Of a DNA stretch of 64,000 nt, positions 34,545 through 45,122 are shown piece by piece. Origin of the DNA: Branchipolynoe longqiensis (lineage: Eukaryota; Annelida; Polychaeta; Phyllodocida; Polynoidae); the NCBI GenBank assembly GCA_030323885.1, contig CM059192.1, positions 61,001,593-61,065,592 on the forward strand, written 5' to 3'. Below the pieces are notes generated by a model. It saw only the letters and a program-made list of their open reading frames with translations, was not told the origin of the DNA and did no database searches. Each line of letters starts with the position of its first letter. Within the stretch, counting starts at the first letter, position 1. A program made the position numbers and the translations under genes.

Positions 34545-35486
34545 GGGCCATATTCATGAGCTCAGGGTAGGGCTCTAACCGTAGGGTAGGGTATCCCCCC
34601 CCCCCCCCCGGCTAACAGTGGAAAATCCGTATTCATGAGCTCGGGGTAGCACTACCCTGGGGCTCTATCCGGAGGGTACGCTACCCCACTTTCGACCCAG
34701 GGGTAAGCCACTATCCCGAGGGGATAGTGAGTGTGTGTGGCTCTGAATCTATTCAATGCGATCATATTTGATAGATTTAAATACGCAATAAGTGAAATTT
34801 ATTCAAATTAACCCTAAATCCGAAGCAAAATTAACACTGACGCCGTAACGGCGGCGATATTAATATTTTCGAATCGACGAATGTAAAGTACACAAATCGG
34901 CGCAAAAATGGCCACCGCCGAATCGGCGTGAATTCCTTACGCCCAAATCTATTCAATGCTGTCATATTTAACAGAATTACATACGCAATAAGTGAAATTT
35001 ATTCAAATTAACCCTAAATCCGAAGCAAAATTAACACTGACGCCGTAACGGCGTCGATATTAATATTTTCGAATCGCCGAATGTAAAGTACACAAATCGG
35101 CGCAAAAATGGCTGCCGCCGTCGCCGCCGAATCGGCGTGAATTCCTTATGCCCAAATCTATTCAATGCGATCATATTTGATAGATTTAAATACGCAATAA
35201 GTGAAATTTGCTCAAATTAACCCTAAATGTGAACCGATATTAACCCTGACGCCGTAACGGCGGCGATATTGATATTTTCGAATCGACGAATGTAAAGTAA
35301 ACAAGGCAGCGACTGGAGGGAATTCCCAAATCTATAAATAATCGAACGGGTAGCTATCCGCAACGGCTAGTGCATTGGTGAATACCGATTGACCTACTTA
35401 AGATCCACGGTTAAACCGAGGCATAGCTACCCAACGGCTAAGCCTAACCTCCGGCTAACCGTACCCTGCGCTCATGAATACGGGCC
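34545..35486. mobile_element. 942-bp foldback MITE with internal ~200-bp tandem repeats
   Basis: The ends GGGCCATATTCATGAGC and (inverted) GCTCATGAATACGGGCC are flanked by CAG at 34542-34544 and 35487-35489. Subterminal 'ggggtagc..taccc' and 'ggctaa..ccg' motifs are inverted across the element. The interior holds three tandem units of about 200 bp. Each has 'caaatctattcaatgc', 'aatacgcaataagtgaaattt', 'cgccgtaacggcg', 'tttcgaatcg.cgaatgtaaagta' (34740, 34946 and 35155). It has no transposase. The ends GGCCCGTATNCATGA are shared with the 134-bp element at 35729. Confidence 0.7.
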
Positions 35487-35564
35487 CAGGTGGCTTCTCT
35501 TACACCCTGGGTGCATAATTTACACCATACTTGCCATAGTTCGCTAGATAAGCGTGTCAGTCCA

Positions 35565-35930
35565 GTGGGCGCCAGTGATAGGCTAGCTGAGATTTACTAT
35601 CTGTGTTGAGCACCTGTTCAGTGGGCACCAATGATAGGCTAGCTGAGGTTTACTATCTGTGTTGAGCACCTGTTCAGTGGGCGCCAGTGATAGGCTAGCT
35701 GAGGTTTACTATCTGTGTTGAGCACCTGGGCCCGTATGCATGACGCGGTGTTAGCGAGCCAAAACTGGTTTTGGCGGGGATTTCTAGGTTAGCGGCGAAA
35801 ACTCAGTACGCAAAGACGCAAGCACACCGAGTGTAAGCTAACACTCCGTCATGCATACGGCCCTGTTCAGTGGACGCCAGTGATAGGTTAGTTGAGGTTT
35901 ACTATCTGTCTTGAGCACCTGTAGGCAGAT
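35565..35930. repeat. ~55-bp tandem repeat interrupted by a MITE
   Basis: Four units of 'cagtgggcgccagtgataggctagctgaggtttactatctgtgttgagcacctgtt' type occur at about 35567, 35618, 35673 and 35868. The last unit is separated from the third by the 134-bp insertion described next. Confidence 0.85.
35729..35862. mobile_element. 134-bp MITE with CTG target duplication
   Basis: The ends GGCCCGTATGCATGACG and (inverted) CGTCATGCATACGGCC are nearly perfect over about 16 bp. CTG flanks both sides (35726-35728 and 35863-35865). The undisturbed repeat units around it show the empty site (CACCTGTTCAG), so the insertion boundaries are certain. Subterminal 'gtgttagc'/'gctaacac' also pair. Confidence 0.85.
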
Positions 35931-37294
35931 CAGGCTGTTGTAGACACTGAAGGAGCGGATTACTACAGGTCGCGTTATGTTGTAGACATCCATTATTTCA
36001 CCTTCTTTGCTCCTCGTTATGTTATCAGTGTTCAGAGCTGTAGAAGATCAAATGATAACAAAGTCATATATCATCAAATCCTTGTTGTCTCGTATTTTAA
36101 TTCGACTTGTAACCCTGTCACGGGTCTGTGTTGTAATATCCTAGCAAAAGCTAGCCAGAGAGGTCATGCCCTGTATATATCCAATTATTAATATTATTCT
36201 TTACATAAATTGGGATATAAATCATCGCTTTGATTAGAAGGTATTTCCCGTAGTGGTTCGACTGGTACTCTAAATAAAGTGAAATTGAAGGGAACGATAT
36301 TTCCAAGAGATGTTCATTGTTTTTAATTTGACTGCTAATTTACTAAAGTCACGAGAGGACATTAAGGCATCCTATAAATTTGCACCGTGAGCATTTTTTT
36401 TGACAAATACTTTTAATTGAAATGTTTCTTTTGATGGCGAATAATGTAGTTAATTTGTCTAACCGTGTTGAACTATTACTAAGTGCCGGTGTTTTCGTTC
36501 ACAGTATCAAATGCAAAACTCTCTCAGAAATTAACATCAAAGATATTTTGTTAGTTTATTCCGGTGCAAATTCGCCGGTACATGTAGTTGTTGGTACTGC
36601 GTAGTAGCTGTTTGGAAGGAAATTTCTTTTTGAAAATGAAGTCCGTGCGGACACACACGCTTCCTAAGGGAATTGTTTCTTCCACCTTGCACTTATTTTG
36701 CTGTTACAATCAATATTCCTGAATAAAAATCTCATCGTATTTAAAAAGAATTTGAGTTGATTCCGTATGTTTTGAAGTCACTTAATGATTCTAATTAGCT
36801 TCATTCACTGTTTAAGTCATCGGTAATATTCTCGGTTTCTGCCGTAGAGATATACAAAGATAATTTAATTTCTTTTTTAATACAATCTTTTTATAAATAA
36901 CAATTTGATATTACTTTTTCTGGTTATTTCGTGTTTTCAGTCTTTTTAGCCAATATTTGGAAAGCTAGGGTCACAAGTAGCTGATAACCTACGCGCTGAA
37001 ATATGTTCATTAAAAAAGAATGAAGGAGTTAATTTTCGTCTCTTGAAAGCATCAATGTGTTCAGTAAGCAGTCCCTGCTAGCGGAATATGCAGATAGGAG
37101 CTGCTCGGTTTAGAAAGTCTAGATGGAAGTCAATCCCTACTAGGGCAGTGGCAGGTGAAAGCATATATACGGTCATTGAGTGGAGGAAAATGGCACACAT
37201 CTTCAGAGGAGGTTCCAGGGTGTTCCTGCAGGCACCCCGTGACACTTGTCTATGGCGGTGAAGTGTTTATCGTCATTAGGCAGGTGGAAATGTA
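35931..37294. other. Gene-free AT-rich stretch
   Basis: No supportable gene. Two AATAAA motifs occur (near 36274 and 36722), but no transcript evidence is visible. Confidence 0.4.
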
Positions 37295-37400
37295 CCTTAA
37301 AGTTGCATGGTCAGGAAGGGGCTTTCCCCCAAACCAACACGATTACTAATATGTGATTCGGCTTAGGTACTGGTGTATACATTAATTATGTAGATCAGGC
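37295..37400 (+). mobile_element. MITE (TTAA family) left-end fragment
   Basis: 'cttaaagttgcatggtc' followed by 'ggcttaggtactggtgtatacattaa' parallels the left third of the copies at 1257 and 17855. It is strongly diverged. Confidence 0.35.
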
Positions 37401-37751
37401 CTTTGAACAACTGTTCAGAGAAAGCCTTGACACATGGACATGATTTAAAATGTAGGTTAATCTCGTGGCCTGGTGTTAGTGTTGCCCTAATTACAAGTAC
37501 CCCCCCCCATATAGCTGATGACCTGGTGTTAGTGTTGCCCTAATTACAAGTACCCGTGTGTAGCTGATGACCTGGTGTTAGTGTTGCCCTAATTACAAGT
37601 ACCCCATGTAGCTGATGACCTGGTGTTAGTGTTTCCCTAATTACAAGTACCCACATGTAGCTGATGACCTGGTGTTAGTGTTGCCCTAATTACAAGTGCC
37701 CCATGTAGCTGATGACCTGGTGTTAGTGTTGCCCTAATTACAAGTACCCGC

Positions 37752-37857
37752 CTTTGAGAAAGCCATCGGTTATCCTCCGACTCATGGAACTGATGAAGTC
37801 TGGGACACATCCACTCGAGTACCAAGGACTGCATGCAGAGTTTGCAGACCACTTGTA
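37752..37857 (+). mobile_element. LINE fragment captured inside the 48-bp satellite
   Basis: About 95 bases from 'ttgagaaagccatcggttatcc' to 'ctgcatgcagag..tttgcagaccac' match 41222-41335 of the LINE inside the Maverick almost base for base. An 11-12-base segment ('attcggggcc') is missing here. It joins satellite on the left (GTACCCGCC) and on the right (TTGTAGCTGA). Confidence 0.85.
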
Positions 37858-37954
37858 GCTGATTACCTGGTGTTAGGGTTGCCCTAATTACAAGTACCCA
37901 CATGTAGCTGATGACCTGGTGTTAGTGTTGCCCTAATTACAAGTACATCCATGT

Positions 37955-38265
37955 AGAGACCAGATGGGATGGCTGGTAGATCGTGGGGTCGTGGGTTCGA
38001 ACCCTGGTCGAGTCATATCAATGACTTAAAAATTTATACTTGTTGCTTCCTAGCCAAGCGCTTGGCATTATTAGGACAGGGCAAGGACTGGAATGCTCAG
38101 TGTCAGGATAATGTGACTGAGTGGGATACCAGGTCATGTTGCGGGCGGCCTGGCTTCCCAGTGGGACAGCACTATAAAGTCATGATGAGTGCACAGTCTC
38201 AAGTCGGTACCCGTCCTGCTATGACCTTAGATGTTGCTAGGATGTAAAACAACAAACAAACCTCC
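37955..38265 (+). mobile_element. SINE inserted in the 48-bp satellite
   Basis: It is nearly full length from the head ('ggatggctggtagatcgtggggtcgtgggttcgaaccctgg', with box-B-like GGTTCGAACCC) to 'gatgttgctaggatgtaaaac' and an (AAC/AAAC) tail. The satellite motif TCCATGTAG is present on both sides (about 37949-37957 and 38262-38270), consistent with a target duplication of about 9 bp. Confidence 0.8.
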
Positions 38266-39400
38266 ATGTAGCTGATGTCCTGGTGTTAGTGTTGCCCTAA
38301 TTACAAGTACCCCCATGTAGCTGATGATCTGGTGTTAGTGTTGCCCTAATTACAAGTACCCGTGTCTAGCTGATGACCTGGTGTTAGTGTTGCCCTAATT
38401 ACAAGTACCCGTGTGTAACTGATGACCTGGTGTTAGTGTTGCCCTAATTACAAGTACCCCCATGTAGCTGATGACCTGGTGTTAGTGTTGCCCTAATTAC
38501 AAGTACCCCGTGTAGCTAATGACCTGGAGTGTTGCCCTAATTACAAGTACCATCATGTAGCTAATGACCTGGTGTTAGTGTTGCCCTAATCACATGTACC
38601 CCCATGTAGCTGATGACCTGGTGTTAGTGTTGCCCTAATTACAATTACCCACGTGTAGCTGAATACCTGGTGTTAGTGTTGCCCTAATTACAAGTACCCA
38701 CATGTAGCTGATGACCTGGTGTTAATGTTGCCCTAATCACAAGTAGCCCAGTGTAGCTGAAGACCTGCTATTAGTGTTGCTCTAATTAAAAGTACCCCAC
38801 ATAGCTGATGACTGGGTGGTAGTTTTGCCCTAATTACAAGTACCCCCATGTAGCTGATGACCTGGTGTTAGTGTTGCCCTAATTACAAGTACCCATGTGT
38901 AGCTGATGACCTGGTATTAGTGTTGCCCTAATTACAAGTACCCGCATGTAGCTGATGACCTGGTGTTAGTGTGGTCCTTATTACAAGTTCCCCCATGTAG
39001 CTGATGACCTGTTTGTGTTGCCCTAATTACAAGTACCCCATGTAGCTGATGACCTGGTGTTAGTGTTTCCTTAATTACAAGTACCCCATGTAGCTGATTA
39101 CCTGGTGTTAGTGTTGCCCTAATTACAAGTACCCCATGTAGCTGATGACCTGGTGTTAGTGTTTCCTTAATTACAAGTACCCCCATGTAGCTGATGACCT
39201 AGTGTTAGTGTTGCCCTAATTAAAAGTACCCCCATGTAGCTGATGATCTGGTGTTAGTGTTGCCCTAATTACAAGTACCCACCTGTAGATGATGACCTGG
39301 TGTTAGTGCTCCCCTAATTACAAGTACCCGTGTGTAGCTGATGACCTGGAGTTAGTGTTGCCCTAATTACAAGTACCCGCTTGTAGCTGATGACCTCTTT

Positions 39401-39697
39401 TATATTAACTTACTCCCGCCTATTTCCTCACTGCCCCTCTGTACACGTAAGGGTAATTGAATTTCTTTTTAATAATGAGAGCCGACAATATATTTATTCA
39501 TTAATATAGATTTAGAAGTCTACATATAGTGTTAGTTTGGTTAGCTTTGTTTTTCTACAGGCAACGTGCTACTATATTCAGTGGTGTGTACTTTTCCCTG
39601 TAGTAGTAGCTTAGGGTTTTACGATTTTTTGTAGTACATTACTTAGAAATTACCTACTTCCATATCATAATCACCACCTACCTACCGAAAGTAAGGC
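39401..39697. other. Flank of the Maverick element
   Basis: Gene-free AT-rich sequence between the satellite and the Maverick insertion site. Confidence 0.5.
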
Positions 39698-39703
39698 GAC
39701 ATG
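39698..39703. repeat. Maverick target-site duplication, left (GACATG)
   Basis: GACATG immediately precedes the left terminus AGTAGTAATAG. The identical hexamer follows the right terminus at 52937-52942. Six base pairs is the duplication size known for Maverick/Polinton integration. Confidence 0.93.
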
Positions 39704-40480
39704 AGTAGTAATAGTCTAGGACTTATTTAATGTACTAAAGCCTATGGGGAGGGACTTTTGGGGATGGCAGCCAATCAGCGTTGAGTATTCTGGTCATGTG
39801 ACCATCCTGGGTGCGTGGGAGGGTGTTTTCTCTCAGGTTAATTTATGCAAATTTATGTATCTAGGTCACGACAATACCCAAATAAGGCTAGCTGAAACTA
39901 GGTCAAGTGTGGGGGTGACCTACTTAATGTGTGCACGAGTGCCATTTGCTGCTTAATGCTTGAGTCTATGGTTGCGGTGCCCGGGGTTTAGTGCACTATA
40001 AAGCCTTTTTAGCGAAAATTGTGCCAAACGGTGTGTGTGCACCCCCACAAAAGGGGGCATGGCCTATTTTGATTGACAGGCGGTTTCAGCCAATGAGCGT
40101 CGAGTATTCGGATGATTGATAGTTGGTGGCAGCCATTTTGAGCGATTTTGTAAACATTGGCATGTGCTTTTGGGGGGGTAGTGGGGGTATTGTAAACATT
40201 GCCACATGCTTTTGGGGGGTTAGTGGTTGTTTCGTAAACATTGGCCACATGCGTTTTATGAATTTTGAATTTTGGCGGGCGATTTAAGCCGAAGGCCACA
40301 TGCTTTTGGGGGGTTACTGGTTGTTTTGTAAACAGAATCGTGCCATTTTCGTATTATGATTGACAGTTTTGGTTCCAGCGAATGGTCGTTGAGTGTTTGG
40401 ATTTAGCGTATTTCGCTAGCGAATGCTCGTCGAGTATTTGTGATTTTTTAATTTTGGCGGGCGATTTAGCCCGAAGGCCA
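39704..40480. repeat. Maverick left terminal inverted repeat (~777 bp)
   Basis: It starts AGTAGTAATAGTCTAGGACT and pairs with the reverse complement of the right end over its whole length with indels. The inner boundary is near 40480, where 'ggcgggcgatttagcccgaaggcc' is the last shared block. It contains internal repeats: 'acatgcttttggggggtta.tggttgtttt' recurs, and the 'cgtgccattttcgtattatgattgacag' block recurs again just inside the boundary (about 40520). Confidence 0.88.
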
Positions 40481-40656
40481 CATGCTTTCGAGGGGGTTTG
40501 TTGGGTTTTGTAAACAGAATCGTGCCATTTTCGTATTATGATTGACAGTTTTGGTTCCAGCGAATGCTCGTTGAGTATTTGTGACATAAATTGTATGTAA
40601 AGTGAAGGTTATCCAACAATTGCATTATATAAATTGTTGAGTAAATCGAAGGTCAA

Positions 40657-40913
40657 TTGCATGATATAAATTTTGGTCAAAGTAAAGTTTATCTAATAAT
40701 TTATCTAGCAACGACAATTACAATGGCAAGTTTTTTCCAAAAGTATAACTTAAGACCACTAAACCATAGATTAATAACCACTACAAGCAACGCCCGTATT
40801 CAGGCTAAAGAAATAGCAGTAGCTTTTTCAAAAAAAGGTTGATAGATGGTTAAAATCTATTAAAAATAATCCACTTCCTCCTTTAGAAGATAATTTAGAA
40901 AAAGAAACCAATG
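40657..40913 (+). pseudogene. Maverick left-end gene fragment, unknown function
   Basis: A short frame from ATG 40723 (an upstream in-frame ATG lies at 40657) reads MASFFQKYNLRPLNHR and stops at 40842. An open continuation in another frame runs to about 40913, where the LINE begins. It looks like the N-terminal part of a gene cut by a 1-base shift and then by the LINE. I do not recognise it. Its place just inside the inverted repeat suggests the first gene of the element. Confidence 0.4.
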
Positions 40914-40929
40914 TCACTGCTCCCTCGCC

Positions 40930-42367
40930 CTTGGGGCCTTCCGCACCTCACCGGTTCAGAGCCTTTACGTCGAAGCCAATGAACCATCACTTAACAACAG
41001 GAGAATCAAACTGGCCATGCAATATGTAGTCAAGATAAAAACTAATGCATTGAATCCTGCACACAATTGTCTATTCGAGCAACATGACGAATCCAGGTAT
41101 GAAGCCAGGCCGAAATACATCCGGCCACTGAGGCTCCGAATGAAACCTCATTTAGAGGCCTTGGACGTGGATTTGGACGTGTTGGAGAATGCCAAAGTCC
41201 CAGAACATCCCCCATGGTCGTTGAGAAAGCCATCGGTTATCCTCCGACTCACGGAACTGAGGAAGTCTGAGACACATCCACTCGAGTACCAAGGACTGCA
41301 TGCAGAGATTCGGGGCCAGTTTGCAGACCACCTCTCCATATAGACTGATGGTTCGAAAGACCAAAGCCGGGTAGATGCTACGGCAGTCTGCCGACGGGAA
41401 AAATTTGGTGTACATTTGCCCGATCAGAGCTCAATTTTCACTGCAGAAGCCCGAGCACTCCTTCTCGAGTTGGAGTGTATCGAGGTATCCAATCACACTA
41501 ACTATGTTATATACAGTGAATCGTTCTCTTGCCTCCTGGCTGTTGCTGGACTGAAAACGAATCACCCTATTCTAGCAACGGTCATTTATAAAATGAACCA
41601 ACTGACAATGGATGGGTATGACATCCACCTGTGCTGGGTGCCTGGCCATGCCGCCATACAAGGAAACAAAGGAGCTGATCGGGCTGCGAAGAAGGCCCTG
41701 AACTGTAATCTTGAGCCATGTCTGATCCCTCACACTGATCTGAAACCACTAATAGCCACCCACATAAAATCCAAATGGCAACATGAGTGGGATGAAAACA
41801 TTAATAAACTTAAAGAAATTGAACCATCTGTGGGAAAGCCACCACAGACTCATGCGGGAGGTAGGCGGGACCAAGTGGTCCTTAGCCGCTGCCGTATCGG
41901 CCACTCGTGGCTTACACATGCTTTTTCTGCTCAAGGGAGAACCTCCCCCTGAATGTATTGGGTGTCAGTCCCCGCTGACACTCAAACACATTTGACTAAG
42001 TTGCGTTGATTTTTTGGCACTGCGCCAACAGTTCTACACTGCAGACAGTATGCATGACCTTTTTACTAAGGTAAAACAGGAAAACATTTTAGCCTTTTTG
42101 AGGGCAGCCACCTCATATAGTTTACTAAATAGATTCTATCAATTATTAATAAAACTTTTCTTTTTCTATGGGAATTTGTTTCCCTTGACCACAAATATAT
42201 GATTGTGAGCTTTCTAATTTAATGAGTGTCTGTCTATTGGCACATAATTGATTGTCTGCTTTCACATGTAAAACCGATGGTTTGAACAACAAAAAAACAT
42301 TTCTCGTCGTGAATATGGCCTATGCTGCCGACACGGCGTAAAGCAACCACCAATCAATCAATCAAAC
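40930..42367 (+). mobile_element. 5'-truncated non-LTR retrotransposon (LINE) with RNase H
   Basis: Only the 3' part survives: the end of the reverse-transcriptase region (frame 40930-41343), then an RNase H domain (41344-41952), then a C-terminal Cys/His cluster (ECIGCQ..LKHI, around 41950-41996) after a frameshift. RNase H landmarks are TDGSK directly after a TAG at 41341-41343, TAEARAL, YSESFS (the third acidic residue is Glu instead of the usual Asp), and GADRAAK. It ends with a 3' tail of (AATC)n at about 42350-42367. RNase H-bearing LINEs of the Jockey/I groups look like this. It is broken and 5'-truncated, and it lies where the Maverick polymerase might have been. Confidence 0.8.
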
Positions 42368-42589
42368 CCTTGCAATTCAGAGAGAATTCCAGGCGGCGAC
42401 TACCTTTTGAAACAACTGCATGTGGGTGTCCTATTCGCTGAACTTGGGAAGCTATTCATAAAGATTATATTCAATATTTTACTGAGCCCCAAACACCTTC
42501 TTGCGTAGATAGTGTCTTATTGAACAATTTCATATGACATCAGCACGTCAGTGTGCACGCTGCTTGGCTGCAGGACAACATCCGGTCAC

Positions 42590-43425
42590 ACTGCAAACTC
42601 AATGGCTATGAGCAATCTTCATAGAGAAAAGCTGAAATATCTCTTAAACCAAACCACATAGCCACAAACTGAACTGGAAGACATAGAAAACCTATTCAAA
42701 GAAGCGATTATATTAAATTTATAAGGTTAGGGTTCTGCATTTCTATTAATTTCGAATAAAATGGATGTATTGCACTGCACGTACCGGCACACTCAATGCA
42801 TTGTCAATGGCCATGAGCAATCTTCATGCAGTAAAAGCTAAATATTTCTAAAACCACACAACCTAGAAACAAACTGATTGGAATACACATGGAAAACATG
42901 TTTACCAAAAATATTATATTAAATTGATATGGTTAGGGTTCTGGATTTCTATTAATTTTGAATAAAACTGACGTTTTGAACTGCGCGTACGGCAAATTCA
43001 ATCAGTCAATGCATTGTCAATGGCCATGAGCAATCTTCATGCAGTAAAAGGTCAATATCTCTAAAACCACACAACCTAGAAACAAACCGATTGGAATACA
43101 CATAGAAAACATGTTTACCAAAAATATTATATTAAATTGATATGGTTAGGGTTCTGGATTTCTATTAATTTTGAATAAAACTGACGTTTTGCACTGCGCG
43201 TACGGCAAACTCAGTCAATGCATTGTCAATGACCGTGAGCAATCTTCATGCAGTAAAGGTTAAATATCTCTAAAACCACACAACCTAGAAACAAACCGAT
43301 TGGAATACACAGAAAACATGTTTAACAACAAGATTATATTAAATTTATAAGGTTAGGCTTCTGGATTTCTATTAATTTTGAATAAAACTGACATTTTGTA
43401 CTGCGCGTACCGGCAAACTCCGTGG
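42590..43425. repeat. ~210-bp tandem repeat inside the Maverick
   Basis: Four units, the first more diverged, share 'ggttagggttctggatttctattaattttgaataaaactga', 'actgcgcgtac.ggcaaactca', 'caatgcattgtcaatggcc.tgagcaatcttcatgcagtaaa' and 'aaaccacacaacctagaaacaaac'. The blocks start near 42725, 42945, 43145 and 43355. This is noncoding and separates the LINE from the next gene. 42368-42590 holds nothing else I can support. Confidence 0.85.
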
Positions 43426-43429
43426 CAGT

Positions 43430-44051
43430 GTGCCTTCGTTCTGCAGCCGAGCTGCCCGCGCATACACAATGTTTGTAAACATTGAAACAGGTCTACATGG
43501 CACTTTAATTTCCAAAAGCATGAGCAATTGTATTAGAACAGCGCTCATTGATTCGAGGCATATTGGTTTAAGTATTAATGACGCAACTTTTGGAATTTAT
43601 CTTTGGCCTTCACCACAGTGTCATTTAGTTGTTACTGGATATGTTATATTAGATATTAACACTCTCATTTTAAATAGGCATAAATTATGCATGTGCCAAA
43701 ATAGCCCCAAAAGGTTTTTGTATAGCCTGTTTAGAAAGTCATTTTTTATTAGACTATTTTAAATCAGAAATTATAGATGCTTGTTTTCGAATTCAGGTGC
43801 AAGTTAACCCTTGGGGTCATGATAAATTAAATAACCAAAACCAAATTTACTTTAGAGAAATTTGGTCAGCAAAAACAGCCTTTTTTCTGGACCAATATAG
43901 TAATGATTGGTTTTATACAATAAATCGCAACAGTGTATGGTGTTATTTAGCTTTAAATGAAGCTAAAAAACACGGTACACAAGTAACATTTTTTGTCAAT
44001 GGTGCAAGAGACCCGCTAATGGTGCAATGTTTTTATGTCCAAGTTGCATGA
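43430..44051 (+). pseudogene. Unrecognised Maverick gene, frameshifted
   Basis: Two overlapping frames belong together. The upstream one may truly start at ATG 43469 (MFVNIETGLHG) and stays open to 43762. The downstream one is open from about 43690 to TGA 44051 and contains CIACLES, VNPWGHD, EIWSAKTAFF, YTINRNSVW and FVNGARDP. A single shift near 43690-43760 separates them. About 190 codons in all, with no domain I can name. It sits directly upstream of the packaging ATPase, so a structural or packaging role is possible but unproven. Confidence 0.5.
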
Positions 44052-44454
44052 GAGTACTTAATGAGTACTGAGGTAAAACTATATCTAGTTTATTTTTAGC
44101 ATAAGTAGCTAATAGATAGCAGTGATATTAGTAATAGTAGTAGTAATTTGATTTGTGATCTTTAATCTTGTATCTTTTAACTCAGGAGTGTTAATGTATT
44201 TAGTTTGTTATACTTATGCCATGTTCGCCTTTAGTAGATTGTCTGTGTATTAGTCTATTTAGTAACTTGATTTTGTTATCTTTTCAACTCACGTATTTTA
44301 ATGTATTTAGTTTGTTGTGCATATACCATGTTCACCTTTGCATTTATAAAAAAATAATTTAAATAATTTAAAAAATAATTTATTCTTATGCCTTTTATAT
44401 AAGAACATCGCTTTTTGGTAAGACATCTTAGTATATCTTAAGTAGCTGGTCGAA

Positions 44455-45108
44455 ATGGAACATTCATTAGTGGATTTTGATCCGCGGTTGCAAGGCCCGT
44501 TCTCTATGATAATAGCTGGTCCTTCCAATTCAGGAAAAACACATTTAGTAAGTACACTGATTGACGATGCTGACGAGTTAATAATTCCGTATGTAGACAA
44601 AGTGCTTTACTACTATGGACTGGCAATCAGCATTTGAAAATATGAATACAAAAATTCAATTTAAACAAGGATTACCCTCAAAGGAAGAATTGGAATCAAC
44701 TAAGAATGATGATAAACTATACACGCTTTGCATAGTGGACGATTTAATGAAGGAAACTGATAAAGAGGTACTATGTGATATATTTACCAAAGGATCACAT
44801 CATTGGTTTGTTTCAATAATCTATATAATGCAAAACATTTTTGAAAATACTCCAGATTACTGAACTATGTCAACAAATGCAAGTTATTTAGTCATGTTTA
44901 AAAATCCAAGAAACATGGCTCAAATAATGCCAATATCACATCAGGTTTTTCCCAAGAAACCAAATTTTTAACCGAAGTATATAACGGAGAAACAACAGAA
45001 CATCATTCATATATTGTAGCAGACTTCAAACAGGAAACGCCTCATCAGTTTAGAGTCAGATCATCTATAACATCACCAACAAATCAACTTGTTTTCATGG
45101 CGAACTAA
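44455..45108 (+). pseudogene. Maverick packaging ATPase (FtsK/HerA-A32-like), broken
   Basis: In virus-like elements of this family the protein is thought to power DNA packaging. A Walker A motif GPSNSGKTH lies about 20 residues from ATG 44455, and a Walker B-like LCIVDDLM follows about 110 codons later (near 44733). Downstream blocks NASYLVMFKNP and VADFKQETP are in the order usual for Maverick ATPases. There is a frameshift near 44620 (two frames overlap at 44615-44637), an in-frame TGA at 44861-44863, and another shift near 44970. The end is TAA 45106-45108. About 215 codons is close to the usual length. Confidence 0.82.
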
Positions 45109-45122
45109 GGAAAAGAAGGATC

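Larger units (their letters stand above)
37455..39400. repeat. ~48-bp satellite, about 35 copies, with two insertions
   Basis: The unit is 'gtagctgatgacctggtgtt' + 'agtgttgccctaattacaag' + 'tacccccat', about 47-49 bp, with variation mostly in the last C-rich part. The array is interrupted by a LINE-derived shred (about 37752-37857) and a SINE (about 37955-38265). Frames over it are repeat artefacts. Unit spacing and near-identity could mimic a CRISPR array, but there are no unique spacers. Confidence 0.92.

Noticed and set aside
37455..39400. CRISPR-like appearance: near-identical units at regular spacing
   Set aside because: The whole unit repeats, with no unique spacers. The genome is eukaryotic and no cas genes are present.
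41042..41415. Minus-strand frames inside the LINE
   Set aside because: They are shadows of the + strand RT/RNase H coding sequence.
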